Notes: generated by a model from the letters alone, not told the origin. 44,876 nucleotides of DNA from Verrucomicrobia subdivision 6 bacterium (GCA_947466515.1 CANIEM010000009.1:1-44876); one strand, 5' to 3'; counted from the first letter of the stretch, positions 9,224-17,889 are shown. Numbers and translations: made by a program.

Positions 9224-9745
9224 CTAGAGCAGTCCGTGTCTCCGCAAATCACGCACGTGCTCCCCGCCAGAAGCCAAAACCATATCCAGCGCGAACTTAA
9301 GCAGACACACCTCCCACCCGTCGTCCACTCCAGTCAAAACCGCCGCTAACGGATCCCCTTTGGCCTCAACCTCCGCCCGCACCTTATCCGCCACCTCCGC
9401 CAGTGCCCCTGTCACATCATATCTCCGCGTCTCATCTTTCCGAAAAGTGAAACCATACTTCAAGATCGCAATTTGCGAGGCAAACTCACTTACCGCATCC
9501 GCGTACTTTTCCGCCTTCTCGCCAAAACCATCCAGCATCAACTTGGCAAAATGATCAGGCGTGACCAACTCTGGCTTCTGCGCATGAATCCGACCCTCCC
9601 GCACCCGCATCCGGTTCACCGCATCCATCTCCTCAGTAATTAAATGATAGTTGAGCACCGTCGTCCCAAAAGTTTCTAAACGCTTTTGAGGAGCATGAAT
9701 CACCTTAGTATTTTCCAAGGCATAATGAAAGTCATCGGGATTCAT
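9224..9745 (-). CDS. Hypothetical cytoplasmic protein, 173 residues
   Basis: I do not recognise this family. The protein starts MNPDDFHYALENTKVIHAPQKR, is soluble and largely helical, and has no signal peptide or membrane span. Notable stretches are TFGTTVLNYHLITEEMDAVNRMRVREG and a second half with alternating charged residues ending RDLRRHGLL. Codon use and base composition match the neighbours, so it looks like a real gene. Upstream, TTGATT at 9783-9778 lies 38 bases before the ATG, close to the spacing seen at other genes here. It is transcribed toward the flippase-like gene but separated from it by about 40 bases, so the two may share a transcript. Confidence 0.72.
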   Translation of the reverse strand: MNPDDFHYALENTKVIHAPQKRLETFGTTVLNYHLITEEMDAVNRMRVREGRIHAQKPELVTPDHFAKLMLDGFGEKAEKYADAVSEFASQIAILKYGFTFRKDETRRYDVTGALAEVADKVRAEVEAKGDPLAAVLTGVDDGWEVCLLKFALDMVLASGGEHVRDLRRHGLL

Positions 9746-9849
9746 CGCACTGCTTAAGTTCCACTAGTTCCTGCATAAATCAACTCGTAGCATCTCTCCC
9801 CAACTAAATCGCCTCGCTTCAAATCGTCTCTTTCTGCTAAGCCTAATCC

Positions 9850-10086
9850 ATGGCCACCTATATCTATGAAACCATTCCCTCCAAACCGTCCGAGCAACCC
9901 ATCCAGTTCGAAATCCAGCACTCCATGAAAGATTCTGCTCTCACCCACCATCCTCAGACAGGCCAACCCATCCGCCGACTGATCACTGGCGGGCTCGGTA
10001 TTATCGGCTTTTCCTCTGAAAGTTCCCCCTCGTCCTCTTCCTCTGCAGGTCACGGATGCGGCTCTGGCTCCTGCGGTTGCCACTAA
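9850..10086 (+). CDS. FmdB-like protein lacking the zinc-ribbon cysteines
   Basis: Protein of 78 residues. Its first 55 residues follow the FmdB/CxxC_CXXC_SSSS plan: MATYIYE, then F-E-x-x-x-SMKDSALT, then RRLITGGLGIIGF. In ordinary members two CxxC pairs sit after the TYEY start and before RRL; here those places read PSKPSEQP and HHPQTGQP with no cysteine. Instead four residues able to bind metal cluster at the very end, in GHGCGSGSCGCH after a serine run. FmdB proteins are small and of uncertain function; some were proposed as regulators. Whether the tail replaces the ribbon as a metal site is an inference. Convergent with the GPP34-like gene. Confidence 0.75.
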   Translation: MATYIYETIPSKPSEQPIQFEIQHSMKDSALTHHPQTGQPIRRLITGGLGIIGFSSESSPSSSSSAGHGCGSGSCGCH

Positions 10087-10095
10087 CCCGCCGAG

Positions 10096-10119
10096 AAAAA
10101 TCAAGGCCAATGGCCTTGA
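10096..10119 (-). terminator. Rho-independent terminator of the GPP34-like gene
   Basis: TCAAGGCC and GGCCTTGA form a perfect 8-pair stem with a 3-base loop (10101-10119). On the minus strand it is followed directly by five T residues (the A-run at 10096-10100). It lies 20 bases past the GPP34-like stop and is the clearest intrinsic terminator in the window. Confidence 0.8.
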
Positions 10120-10138
10120 GGAATAACCAAGATCGAAT

Positions 10139-10789
10139 CTAAACCGAGTAGAGAACCGCTCGCATCACCGCTTCTTGCACCTCAGCTACCGACTTCGAGA
10201 CTGCCCGCCCAATCAGATCCATCTTCGAAACTTCTGCCACTCTTGCGCTGTACTTCAGTAATTCCGTATCCGAGAAGACCGTCAACAACAACTGGCACGC
10301 GCTCGCTAGACTGATCAAGACCACATCTCTTGGATTCGGCACCTCACCCCCAACAATGACCGCTTCAATCCGCTTCCGAACTTCTCGCTCTTCCTTATCG
10401 TTGACCATCGGATAACGCCTTCCTGGAATCACCCAAAGAATCTTCTTCTCCTCTTTCTTCAGTACCCCGCGAGCCACCAACTTTGCTAGTGCCGCTTCTC
10501 GTAACTTTTCACCATCCGCCGAAAATACCCCAACCCAATACTTTGCATCCTTCTTGTCCGTCGCCGCTACGACCTGCGCCAATAGCGGATCAAGCATCTT
10601 GTCTCCCGTAGGCTTTTCGCTGACCAAGGTCAGATGAGTTAGATCCGTGTCGATTCGGCTTTGAAAGGCCAACTCCAAAAGGGCCGCTCCGGCTAAAGCC
10701 TGATCCAATGCCAAGGGAGGCAGATCAAAGAACTTTCCACTCTTGTCATCCAAAGCCAACAAGACGATCTCCTCCATGAAAGTAAGCAT
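10139..10789 (-). CDS. GPP34 family protein (Golgi phosphoprotein 3 / Vps74 homologue)
   Basis: Protein of 216 residues that opens with LTFMEEIVLLALDDKSGKFF, the characteristic start of the GPP34 fold. It continues with an all-helical body (ALAGAALLELAFQSRI, then ALAKLVARGVLKKEEKK with a short beta-hairpin, then KRIEAVIVGGEVPNPRDVVLISLASACQLL). In eukaryotes GPP34 proteins bind phosphatidylinositol-4-phosphate and glycosyltransferases at the Golgi. Bacterial members are widespread but their role is not settled; a peripheral membrane function is plausible. The gene diverges from the photolyase. A promoter is seen at 10794-10823 and a strong terminator at 10096-10119, so it is probably a single-gene unit. 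Confidence 0.88.
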   Translation of the reverse strand: MLTFMEEIVLLALDDKSGKFFDLPPLALDQALAGAALLELAFQSRIDTDLTHLTLVSEKPTGDKMLDPLLAQVVAATDKKDAKYWVGVFSADGEKLREAALAKLVARGVLKKEEKKILWVIPGRRYPMVNDKEEREVRKRIEAVIVGGEVPNPRDVVLISLASACQLLLTVFSDTELLKYSARVAEVSKMDLIGRAVSKSVAEVQEAVMRAVLYSV

Positions 10790-10793
10790 CCCA

Positions 10794-10823
10794 CTACTAT
10801 TCTCCGAACCTCTGGCGGGACAA
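10794..10823 (-). promoter_or_regulatory. Promoter of the GPP34-like gene
   Basis: On the minus strand TTGTCC (10823-10818) is followed after 18 bases by TAGTAG (10799-10794), which ends 4 bases before the ATG. A 17-base spacer would read ATAGTA instead. The implied transcript start falls at about the start codon. Confidence 0.5.
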
Positions 10824-10839
10824 GAACTCTCTTCCCAAC

Positions 10840-10868
10840 TTGACCCCGCCTATTTTGCTCTAACTTAT
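10840..10868 (+). promoter_or_regulatory. Promoter of the photolyase gene
   Basis: TTGACC (10840-10845) begins 33 bases before the ATG at 10873. The -10 region reads TAACTTAT at 10861-10868 (spacer 15 to 17 depending on the hexamer chosen). The implied transcript start is at the start codon. It lies back-to-back with the GPP34-like promoter. Confidence 0.5.
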
Positions 10869-10872
10869 CTCC

Positions 10873-12405
10873 ATGCGCCTAATCTGGATCCTTGGAGACC
10901 AACTCCTCCCCTCCCACCCGCTCCTCCCCTCCCCCGCCCCAGATCTTCTCGTCGGCATGATCGAATCTGCTCCTCGCGGTTCCCACCTTCGCTACCACCA
11001 GCAAAAACTCACTCTCCTCTACTCCGCGATGCGCCACTACGCCGCCGACCTAAAAAAACGTAAATTCAACACCCTCTATCACCACCTCAACGACTCCTCC
11101 GATCAGGCTGACTACAGCACGGTTCTTGCCAGTTGGGTCAAACAGCACCGAATCCAAGAAATCCATCTTCTCGACCCCAACGAGTTCGACACCTTGCACT
11201 CTCTCCCCACACTTTCAAAAAAACTGGGAGTTCCCGTCCAACGCCATCCAAGTCCTCAGTTTCTTGTGTCTCGGGAAGAGTTCCAATCATGGGCCCAAGG
11301 AAAGAAGCACCTCTTGATGGAGACCCACTACCGCCGACTCCGAACCGAAAGAAATATTCTGATGACCCCTCAGGGCTTACCTGAGGGCGGCGACTGGAAT
11401 CTCGACGACCAGAACCGCCGCACCTTCCGCGAATTCGCAAAAGAAAAACCAAAAGTCCCGCCCTTACCCCCTCCTGTGAAAGACCCGGTCGTTCAGGAGG
11501 TAGCAGCCCAAGTAAGTAAACTTTTTCCCCATCATCCTGGCAAAGCAGCCGACCTATGGGTTCCCACCACCCGCCAAGGGGCTTTGGATTGGCTCAAACT
11601 TTTTATTCATCAGCGACTCGAAAAGTTTGGCTCGTGGGAGGACACCATGGTGGATGGCGAACTAATACTCTTCCACTCCGTTCTCTCCCCTTTCCTGAAT
11701 CTGGGACTACTCACTCCTCTCGAATGCATCCAAGCAGCCGAAAAAGCCTACCGCGACGGTAAAGCCCCGCTCAACTCGGTGGAGGGTTTTATCCGACAAA
11801 TCCTCGGCTGGCGGGAGTTCATTCACGGAATCTACTGGCTGAAAATGCCCGAGTATCGTGAGGTCAACTTCCTTGGGGCCGATCGCCCTCTGCCACGGTG
11901 GGCCTATACGGGCGAGACTGAGATGCGCTGCGTATCCCAAGCCATCCATGGCGCAATTGATCACGCTTACAACCACCATATTCAACGACTGATGGTCCTC
12001 GGCAACTTTTTCCTCCTTGGCGGATACGAGCCCAAGGCAGTTCTTCGCTGGTACAGTGAATTGTATCTCGATGCCTACGACTGGGTCATGGTGCCCAACG
12101 TCCTCGGCATGATCCTCTTTGCCGATGGGGGCTTCTTCGCCACCAAACCGTACGCCGCAGGCGCCGCTTATCAGGATAAAATGGGCAACCACTGTGCCTC
12201 CTGCCAGTTAGACCCCAAACAGCGTGAGGGCCCCCAAGCTTGCCCCTTCCACTCCCTCTACTGGAACTTCTTTGGGCAACACGCAAAGCTTTTTGGCAAA
12301 AACCCTCGAATCGGTATGATGGTTAAGTTATGGGAGAAAAAAACACCCGCCGATCAAACCCAGATCCGTCAAAACGCCCAACGCTTTCTCAACCAACAAG
12401 CGTAA
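10873..12405 (+). CDS. phrB: Iron-sulfur bacterial cryptochrome/photolyase ((6-4) photolyase, PhrB-like)
   Basis: Flavoprotein of 510 residues, the normal length of the FeS-BCP/CryPro branch whose Agrobacterium member PhrB repairs (6-4) photoproducts using light. The N-terminal alpha/beta domain starts MRLIWILGDQL, and the helical FAD domain carries GFIRQILGWREF and AYNHHIQRLMVLGNF. The four cysteines that hold the 4Fe-4S cluster are visible at C353, C441, C444 and C457, each exactly three residues later than those I recall for PhrB (350, 438, 441, 454). It is transcribed divergently from the GPP34-like gene, and the next gene overlaps its 3' end by 76 bases. Exact lesion specificity (6-4 or CPD) is inferred from the family. 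Confidence 0.94.
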   Translation: MRLIWILGDQLLPSHPLLPSPAPDLLVGMIESAPRGSHLRYHQQKLTLLYSAMRHYAADLKKRKFNTLYHHLNDSSDQADYSTVLASWVKQHRIQEIHLLDPNEFDTLHSLPTLSKKLGVPVQRHPSPQFLVSREEFQSWAQGKKHLLMETHYRRLRTERNILMTPQGLPEGGDWNLDDQNRRTFREFAKEKPKVPPLPPPVKDPVVQEVAAQVSKLFPHHPGKAADLWVPTTRQGALDWLKLFIHQRLEKFGSWEDTMVDGELILFHSVLSPFLNLGLLTPLECIQAAEKAYRDGKAPLNSVEGFIRQILGWREFIHGIYWLKMPEYREVNFLGADRPLPRWAYTGETEMRCVSQAIHGAIDHAYNHHIQRLMVLGNFFLLGGYEPKAVLRWYSELYLDAYDWVMVPNVLGMILFADGGFFATKPYAAGAAYQDKMGNHCASCQLDPKQREGPQACPFHSLYWNFFGQHAKLFGKNPRIGMMVKLWEKKTPADQTQIRQNAQRFLNQQA

Positions 12406-13814
12406 AGTCTCCCCTCGCTAGTCTAATCATTCCCTCCGCTCTTTTTCTCGGTTTCCTTCTCGGTACCTTTTTCGGTCGTCCTCTCCTCTTCTCGCCCTCT
12501 TCCGAACCCACCTCCGAAACTTCTCCCTCTCCCCAGCCCCTCACCTCCTCCGACTCCAATCCAAAAAAGCCAAATAGCCCTGCCTCCCCAATCGTCAGTT
12601 CCACAAAAAAAGAAAAGGGCTGGGACGAAAAAAGCATTCAGTCTCTCTCCCTTTCTGAGATTCGCGCTCGGCTCTCCCAACTATCCACCTGGACGCCTGG
12701 ACCCGTCGCCGACCAAACCGAACGATGGCTCATTCAGCGATGGGCTACCCTCGAGTCCGCTGCCGCCTGCCAATACGCCTACACCGCCGTCCTGCAAGGC
12801 GCAGAAGAAGGTCTTCTCATGGATGCTTTAGCGATCTGGGCCAACGTAAAACCGTCAGAAGCTGCCCGCTGGGCGGGAAACTTAGGCTCCCCCTCCCTTC
12901 GCGACTCAGCCATCCGCACCGTCTACGCCATCTGGGCTAAAAAAGATTCCACTGCCGCCGCCCAAAGTATTTCCTCACTCCGCCCTGCCTCCGCCCGCGG
13001 AATCGCCAGCGCCGCCACCGCCCCGCCTCATGCGGGAAGAAATTTCGCCAGCGCCATGCTGTGGGCAAGGGCCTTGCCAGGACCTCTTCGCGAAAAAACC
13101 CTCGATGCAATTCTCGGCGAGTGGACCCGCCGAGATCCAGCTGGAGCCGCCAGCTGGCTGATCGCTCAACCAGGGGACGTCCAGTGGGCTCTCATTGCAA
13201 AACTAGCCGCCGATTGGGTCAGAAAAGATCCCGCCTCCGCCCTCTCCTGGGGATTAGGCCATTCCACCGAAATTAGCCTTGGCTCGAAATTGGCGGTCGG
13301 TCCTATTCAACGAAAGTTTTTTGAGGCGGCTTTGGGCACCTTGATTGGAACCGACCCACAAGGCGCCGCCAACTGGCTGGCCAGTTCCACGGGGCAACCT
13401 TTCTTTACCAGCCGCATCGGTTCAGTAGCGGGACGCTGGACCTCCATGGATCCACAAGAAGCTGTTAGCTGGTCTCTCTCCCTACCGAACGAATCGGACC
13501 GCAACTCCGCCATCAGTGCTGTCGCAGGAACCTGGGCTAGAACTGACCCAGAAGCTGCAGGTCAGTGGGTCCGAAGTTTGACTAATCCATCTCTGCGCGA
13601 CACCGCCCTCAACGCCTATTGCGGATCTCTCTCCCCTTACGATGCGGCTTCTGCCGCCCAATGGGCGGTAGAAATCACCAGCCCCAATCTCAGAAATGGT
13701 ACCATTGAATCGGCTGTTAGTCGCTGGATGCAGTACGATCCCGCGGCAGCTCGCCAATTTACTCTCAGCACCCCTGCACTAGATCAAGCCACCAAGGAAA
13801 GACTTTTACGCTAG
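12330..13814 (+). CDS. Membrane-anchored helical-repeat protein (W-DP repeats)
   Basis: Protein of 494 residues. A basic N-terminus (residues 1-28) precedes one hydrophobic segment (LIIPSALFLGFLLGTFF, about 31-48), then a Ser/Pro-rich linker, then roughly nine helical repeats of about 32-40 residues. The repeat core is W-x(3)-DP-x-x-A-x-x-W-x-x-x-x-x(n)-R-x-x-A, seen for example as DPAGAASWLI, DPASALSWGL, DPQGAANWLA, DPQEAVSWSL and DPEAAGQWVR. Proteins of this type are common in Verrucomicrobia and Planctomycetes, with no known function; a scaffold facing the periplasm is a guess. The ATG lies 76 bases inside the photolyase gene. No later ATG, GTG or TTG would keep the membrane segment, so I accept the overlap. 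Confidence 0.8.
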   Translation: MGEKNTRRSNPDPSKRPTLSQPTSVKSPLASLIIPSALFLGFLLGTFFGRPLLFSPSSEPTSETSPSPQPLTSSDSNPKKPNSPASPIVSSTKKEKGWDEKSIQSLSLSEIRARLSQLSTWTPGPVADQTERWLIQRWATLESAAACQYAYTAVLQGAEEGLLMDALAIWANVKPSEAARWAGNLGSPSLRDSAIRTVYAIWAKKDSTAAAQSISSLRPASARGIASAATAPPHAGRNFASAMLWARALPGPLREKTLDAILGEWTRRDPAGAASWLIAQPGDVQWALIAKLAADWVRKDPASALSWGLGHSTEISLGSKLAVGPIQRKFFEAALGTLIGTDPQGAANWLASSTGQPFFTSRIGSVAGRWTSMDPQEAVSWSLSLPNESDRNSAISAVAGTWARTDPEAAGQWVRSLTNPSLRDTALNAYCGSLSPYDAASAAQWAVEITSPNLRNGTIESAVSRWMQYDPAAARQFTLSTPALDQATKERLLR

Positions 13815-13839
13815 GAGAGCCGATTTTTCGCCCTATGAC

Positions 13840-14370
13840 TCACCTTTGATTCCATGGCATCTTTGCCAAAAGCATACCCATCCCACACCAATCGGTTACC
13901 CCTGCAAAAATCAAACCTGCCCCGACAAAGCCGCTAAGAAAAAACCAGAGCGGATCGACCCATGAACCAAGCACTACCCCAAGTAGTGCCATAGATCCCG
14001 CCCCGATCCTCACCTGACGATCGATCGAAATCACTCCTTTACCCCGGACCACGGACAAACCAGCCGCTTCCCAAGCCTTGGTGCCACCCTCCACCACGAG
14101 ACAGTGGGGTATTCCCTCAGCCAGAAACTTCTCCGCCGCCCTCCGTGCTCGCGTTCCACCCGCACAAAGAAGCACCGCTGGAGATTGGGCACTGATACCT
14201 AACTCGGTCGCGATTTTTTTGGGTTCAAGTCCATCTAAGGGATAAAGCAAAGCCCCCGGGACATGTACCTGCTGAAACTCTCCAGGAGATCGAACATCCA
14301 CAAAGTGCATTCGCTCCCCTGCCAACCGCCGAGCCTCCACCTGCTCGGGCTGCATGATAACGATCTCCAT
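13840..14370 (-). CDS. ygaP: Rhodanese with C-terminal membrane hairpin (YgaP-like)
   Basis: Protein of 176 residues, close to E. coli YgaP (174). Residues 1-105 are a rhodanese domain that moves sulfane sulfur through a cysteine. The active-site loop is CAGGTRA with C69, and HFVDVRSPGEFQQVHVPGA is the typical first half. Residues about 125-170 hold a DUF2892-type pair of membrane helices (SMALLGVVLGSW, FFLSGFVGAGLIFAGV), so the domain would sit at the inner membrane. An in-frame ATG at 14394 exists, but a promoter whose -10 ends five bases before the ATG at 14370 supports the later start. It is divergent from rluE. Confidence 0.88.
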   Translation of the reverse strand: MEIVIMQPEQVEARRLAGERMHFVDVRSPGEFQQVHVPGALLYPLDGLEPKKIATELGISAQSPAVLLCAGGTRARRAAEKFLAEGIPHCLVVEGGTKAWEAAGLSVVRGKGVISIDRQVRIGAGSMALLGVVLGSWVDPLWFFLSGFVGAGLIFAGVTDWCGMGMLLAKMPWNQR

Positions 14371-14375
14371 CCCCC

Positions 14376-14404
14376 ACCTTACGCCCCCAACCAACCCAAC
14401 TCAA
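14376..14404 (-). promoter_or_regulatory. Promoter of the ygaP-like gene
   Basis: On the minus strand TTGAGT (14404-14399), a 17-base spacer and TAAGGT (14381-14376), then five G residues and ATG. The same -10 hexamer TAAGGT occurs at shc. The transcript would begin at about the start codon. Confidence 0.6.
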
Positions 14405-14511
14405 ACAATCCCAATCTTCGACTCAACCTAAAGCTGCTACAATTGGAACACGTATTGGGACCTTTTTTTAGGCCTCACTCCTGAAATAAAGTCGATAGGA
14501 TCTCCCCTGCC

Positions 14512-15078
14512 GTGCTCCTCGCCTTTCATAAACCCTATGGAGTGATTTCCCAATTTACCCCAGATGGCTCCCCCAACCGAACCTTGGCTGAGTTTGGATT
14601 ACCAAAAGATGTTTACCCCCTTGGTCGACTTGATGCGGATTCGGAAGGCCTCCTCCTTCTCAGCGACGAACCCGGGCTCAACACCCGCCTGCTCGACCCG
14701 AAAAACTCCCATCTCCGCACCTACTGGGCTCAAGTAGAGGGAGTACCAACGTCAGCATCCTTGGAAAGGCTCTCCCAAGGGGTATCGATCGGCGACCATC
14801 AAACTCTCCCCTGCCGTGCTTGGCTCATTGACCCCAAACCCCAAATTCCACCCCGCGATCCTCCCATCCGAGTCAGAAAAACCGTTCCCGATTCTTGGAT
14901 CGCCCTTGAATTGATCGAAGGCAAAAATCGACAAGTTCGTAAAATGACCGCCGCCATTGGCCATCCCACCCTCCGATTGCTTCGTATCCAGATTGGCAAA
15001 TTCCAACTAGGAAATCTCCCTCCTAGTCAGTGGAAAGACCTTATCCCTTTCGAACGAAACCAGGTTTTTTCGAAATAA
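14512..15078 (+). CDS. rluE: 23S rRNA pseudouridine synthase, RluE/RsuA family
   Basis: Protein of 188 residues with the short RluE-like layout and no S4 domain. RluE makes pseudouridine at position 2457 of E. coli 23S rRNA. The catalytic aspartate is D41 in [25 protein letters not shown] at the start and [22 protein letters not shown] near residue 140-160 are family motifs. The start is GTG at 14512, which begins directly with the core fold. No closer ATG fits. The 3' end overlaps the convergent DUF2256 gene by 38 bases. The exact target base is taken from the family. Confidence 0.9.
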   Translation: MLLAFHKPYGVISQFTPDGSPNRTLAEFGLPKDVYPLGRLDADSEGLLLLSDEPGLNTRLLDPKNSHLRTYWAQVEGVPTSASLERLSQGVSIGDHQTLPCRAWLIDPKPQIPPRDPPIRVRKTVPDSWIALELIEGKNRQVRKMTAAIGHPTLRLLRIQIGKFQLGNLPPSQWKDLIPFERNQVFSK

Positions 15079-15223
15079 CATTACGCCGACACGCGTCACT
15101 GCAGTACTTCACCCCAACCCAATCCCGCTCCCACTTTTTCCTCCATAAAAAAGGACGCTCACACCTTAGGCAGATTTTTTGCGGTAAATTCTCTTTAGAG
15201 ACACTCTTCCCGCCTCGTCGCAC
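15041..15223 (-). CDS. DUF2256 small zinc-finger-like protein
   Basis: Protein of 60 residues with the whole DUF2256 signature: [25 protein letters not shown] and [10 protein letters not shown]. The two cysteine pairs (C-x-x-C and C-x-x-x-C) look like a zinc site. Function is unknown. It begins 2 bases after the yebC stop, so the two are almost certainly cotranscribed. Genes of this family often sit near cryptochrome/photolyase genes in other bacteria (from memory); here the FeS photolyase lies about 3 kb away. The 3' end overlaps rluE on the other strand. Confidence 0.88.
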   Translation of the reverse strand: MRRGGKSVSKENLPQKICLRCERPFLWRKKWERDWVGVKYCSDACRRNVISKKPGFVRKG

Positions 15224-15225
15224 GA

Positions 15226-15954
15226 TTAACGAACCGCTGCCCAGATGCGGTGCACATCATCGTGGTCTTCGAGCGATTGTAAAAAAGTCCCCACTTCTGC
15301 ACGACTCTCATCCCCTAACTCTGGATAGTTCTTTGGCACGTACCCCAACTCGCTCGTCACCACCGTCCACCCATTCGCCTTGAGCCACTGGGCGACCGAA
15401 TGCACCGCCGAGCGCTCGGTTAAAAATCGCGCTCCGCAGGAGCCTGCCGGAATTTCATCATTTTGTTCGTGAGAAAGCGCCTCCACCTCGTTCGCCCCAG
15501 CCTCAATTCCCGCCTCCTCGCGATCTTTTGCACTATCGGGATGATGCCCTTCCACGATGCCTACTTGCTCAAAGAGAAACCGATTACTGCCCGAAGCTCC
15601 CAGATGGCCCGCTTTAAATAGAAAACGAATTTCAGGAGCCGTGCGATTATGATTATCTGTATAAACCTCCAAAATAAGTGGCACTTTGTGCGGGGCATAT
15701 CCCTCAAAAACCATGTGCTCAAGACTATCTTTGCCTCCCTCCGTTCCTGAACCCTTCTGCACCGCTCTTTCGATAATGTCCCTCGAGACACTTTCTTTTC
15801 GCGCCCGTTCCAAAGCTGCCGCCAGACGGGAATTCAAGGTAGGATCCGCCCCCAAACGAGCTGCTAGAGTGATTTCACGAACAAACTTGCTCGTTGTCTT
15901 GGATTTTTTGAGTGAGGCCACCTCCCTCTTTGCATGCAACCACTGTCTTCCCAT
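15226..15954 (-). CDS. yebC: YebC/PmpR-family protein
   Basis: Protein of 242 residues, normal for the family. It has the three-domain plan: [62 protein letters not shown], then [19 protein letters not shown]. YebC proteins were described as transcription regulators, and some members help ribosomes through proline runs; which applies here cannot be told. The region around residues 135-160, [19 protein letters not shown], is the usual acidic part. A promoter is visible at 15961-15990 and DUF2256 follows 2 bases after the stop. Confidence 0.93.
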   Translation of the reverse strand: MGRQWLHAKREVASLKKSKTTSKFVREITLAARLGADPTLNSRLAAALERARKESVSRDIIERAVQKGSGTEGGKDSLEHMVFEGYAPHKVPLILEVYTDNHNRTAPEIRFLFKAGHLGASGSNRFLFEQVGIVEGHHPDSAKDREEAGIEAGANEVEALSHEQNDEIPAGSCGARFLTERSAVHSVAQWLKANGWTVVTSELGYVPKNYPELGDESRAEVGTFLQSLEDHDDVHRIWAAVR

Positions 15955-15960
15955 GGAAAT

Positions 15961-15990
15961 ACCCTAAACGAACACCCCTGTCCGACTCAA
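15961..15990 (-). promoter_or_regulatory. Promoter of yebC-DUF2256
   Basis: On the minus strand TTGAGT (15990-15985), 18 bases, TAGGGT (15966-15961), then 6 bases to the ATG. It overlaps the last codons of the pfkB-family gene. The transcript would start at or next to the ATG. Confidence 0.55.
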
Positions 15991-16799
15991 CCCCGCAGGA
16001 TGGCTTTCGCCACGTTTTCCTCTCCCTTGGTATTCCACGCGCCTGCTTTTACTGCAGTTCGCAGGGTTCTCTCCATCGTCCATTTTTGAAGCTCTCCATA
16101 GAGAATCGTAGCCGTCACCACATCTCCCGATCCTGTCGCATCTAAAACTCTGACCCGAGGTGCAGAAAGAAAGATTCGCGCTCCATTCACTTCGGCCGCT
16201 AATCCATCTTTTCCCAAAGTCACCACCACACCAGTCGTTCCATCTCCCTTTAGACCTCGGATGCACCGATCGACCCCCTTCACCCTCGTAGTCTCCTCTG
16301 CCTCCGCAAGATTGCATTTGATCCAGTCCGCTCCCGCCTCCACCGCTTCCCCTAAAAGCGCCCCTCGGCTATCCACCAAAACTGATACTCCTCTTTTCTG
16401 CAAATCGCCGATCAACTTTTTCCACCAACCCTTAGGCCAACCCGTCGCCGAACTCCCCGCCACCACCCACCAGTCCTCTTTTCGCAAAACCTGCCTCCAA
16501 TATTTTCCAATCCTAGCCCAGCCCGCAAAATTAATTTCTGGATCCATCGTAAAAAAATCGATCCTCTCCTCCCCCTTCCTCACCAAAGCCCATCCCACTC
16601 TTTCTCTGGGGTCTGACCCTACGTCTGACCCCCAAACCAAGGCGTCGAAGATGGTTTTTGAAATCGCAGGAACTCCCCACGCACGAAGCTGACAAGCCAC
16701 ATTTCGACCTTTACCCCCAGCCGATATCTCCACCCGCCCCGACCCAACAACAAACTTTCTTTCTCGAACCGGGTTGGGTGTAAAACACCACACCCTCAT
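15987..16799 (-). CDS. PfkB-family sugar-phosphate kinase (LacC/FruK-like)
   Basis: Protein of 270 residues when started at the ATG at 16799 (MRVWCFTPNP, typical of 1-phosphofructokinase and tagatose-6-phosphate kinase). Family signatures are SAGGKGRNVACQLRAWG near residue 30 and DATGSGDVVTA near residue 225, where the second Asp is the catalytic base. The region around residues 50-75 is shorter and less like the family; it contains GSDVGSDP, encoded by a small DNA repeat. The gene begins 13 bases after the stop of a fructose-bisphosphate aldolase, so a hexose-phosphate kinase feeding that enzyme is the natural reading. The substrate is inferred, not proven. Confidence 0.82.
   Translation of the reverse strand: MRVWCFTPNPVRERKFVVGSGRVEISAGGKGRNVACQLRAWGVPAISKTIFDALVWGSDVGSDPRERVGWALVRKGEERIDFFTMDPEINFAGWARIGKYWRQVLRKEDWWVVAGSSATGWPKGWWKKLIGDLQKRGVSVLVDSRGALLGEAVEAGADWIKCNLAEAEETTRVKGVDRCIRGLKGDGTTGVVVTLGKDGLAAEVNGARIFLSAPRVRVLDATGSGDVVTATILYGELQKWTMERTLRTAVKAGAWNTKGEENVAKAILRG
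16608..16633. repeat. Tandem GTCTGACCC repeat inside the PfkB-family gene
   Basis: GTCTGACCC occurs at 16611-16619 and again at 16623-16631, and GGGTC-T-GACCC is itself a palindrome. On the protein it encodes the residues GSDVGSDP. Related copies lie at 9133, 9194 and 19305. Confidence 0.4.
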
Positions 16800-16812
16800 A
16801 ACTCCGCATACC

Positions 16813-17883
16813 TCAAGCGATGTCGATCTCCTTGGCCAGATAAACGTCTTGTACCGCATTCAGAAGTTCCACCCCCTCTTTTAGAGGCTTTTGGAACGCC
16901 TTGCGGCCTGAGATCAATCCCATCCCACCCGCCCGCTTATTGATCACCGCCGTTTTAATCGCCTCCGCCAAATCATGTTTACCCGAGGCCCCACCCGAGT
17001 TGATTAAACCTGCCCGACCCGCAAAGCAGTTCAGAACCTGATACCGACAAAGATCGATCGGGTGGTCTGAAGTCAGTTCGGAATAAATCCGGGGATCGGT
17101 CTTTCCATAGTCACTTCCTCCCATCCGTAACGCGGTGTACCCCCCATTATTTTCAGGTAATTTCTGCTTAATAATATCCGCCTGGATTGTCGAACCGAGA
17201 TGATTCGCCTGCCCCGTCAAATCTGCGGAAAGATGAAAATCCTTCTCCTTCGTCTTAAAGGCAGGATTGCGCAGGTAGCACCAGAGCACAGTGTACATTC
17301 CTAATTCATGCGCCACCGCAAAAGAGCGCGATATCTCTTCAATCTGTCGGCCCGATTCTGGTGACCCGAAGTAAATCGTCGCCCCCACACCCACCGCACC
17401 CATGTCAAAAGCCTGCTTCACTCCCGCAAAAAGTTTCTCATCCGCCACATTCGGATAGGTCAACAACTCGTTATGGTTGAGCTTAAGAATAAAAGGAATC
17501 TGATGGGCATACTTCCGAGCCACCGCTCCCAGAACTCCCAAAGTCGAGGCAACCGCGTTGCACCCTCCCTCGATCGCCAGCTTCACAATATTTTCTGGAT
17601 CAAAATAATCAGGATTCGGTGCGAAAGAAGCCCCCGCCGAGTGTTCAATCCCTTGGTCCACTGGCAATATAGACAAATATCCCGTTCCACCCAAACGACC
17701 GTGACTCATAGTCGTTTGTAAGTTTCGTAGAACAGAAATAGATCGATCGCTATCCCGCCAAACGCGATTAATAAAATCAGGCCCAGGTAAGTGGAGTCGT
17801 GCCTTGGCCACAGTCCGACAAGTGTGCCCTAAGAGATTCTTGGCTTCTCCCCCAAGATGCTTTTCCAGATCAGAGAATTTCAT
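16813..17883 (-). CDS. fbaB: Class I fructose-bisphosphate aldolase (FbaB/DhnA type)
   Basis: Protein of 356 residues that follows E. coli FbaB closely from end to end. It splits fructose-1,6-bisphosphate into two triose phosphates through a lysine Schiff base, in glycolysis or gluconeogenesis. Matching blocks include [74 protein letters not shown] and [18 protein letters not shown] chose the ATG at 17883; a GTG at 17895 would add four residues. TTGACC at 17920-17915 gives a likely -35. The PfkB-family kinase follows in the same operon. Confidence 0.96.
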   Translation of the reverse strand: MKFSDLEKHLGGEAKNLLGHTCRTVAKARLHLPGPDFINRVWRDSDRSISVLRNLQTTMSHGRLGGTGYLSILPVDQGIEHSAGASFAPNPDYFDPENIVKLAIEGGCNAVASTLGVLGAVARKYAHQIPFILKLNHNELLTYPNVADEKLFAGVKQAFDMGAVGVGATIYFGSPESGRQIEEISRSFAVAHELGMYTVLWCYLRNPAFKTKEKDFHLSADLTGQANHLGSTIQADIIKQKLPENNGGYTALRMGGSDYGKTDPRIYSELTSDHPIDLCRYQVLNCFAGRAGLINSGGASGKHDLAEAIKTAVINKRAGGMGLISGRKAFQKPLKEGVELLNAVQDVYLAKEIDIA

Positions 17884-17889
17884 AATCCA

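Noticed and set aside
10806-10828. GAAC-N14-GAAC direct repeat between GPP34 and the photolyase as an SOS box
   Set aside because: Spacing and orientation fit no LexA motif known to me, and it is not shared with lexA.
14371-14394. Upstream ATG start for the ygaP-like gene
   Set aside because: The -10 TAAGGT lies within this stretch, so the transcript should begin at 14370.
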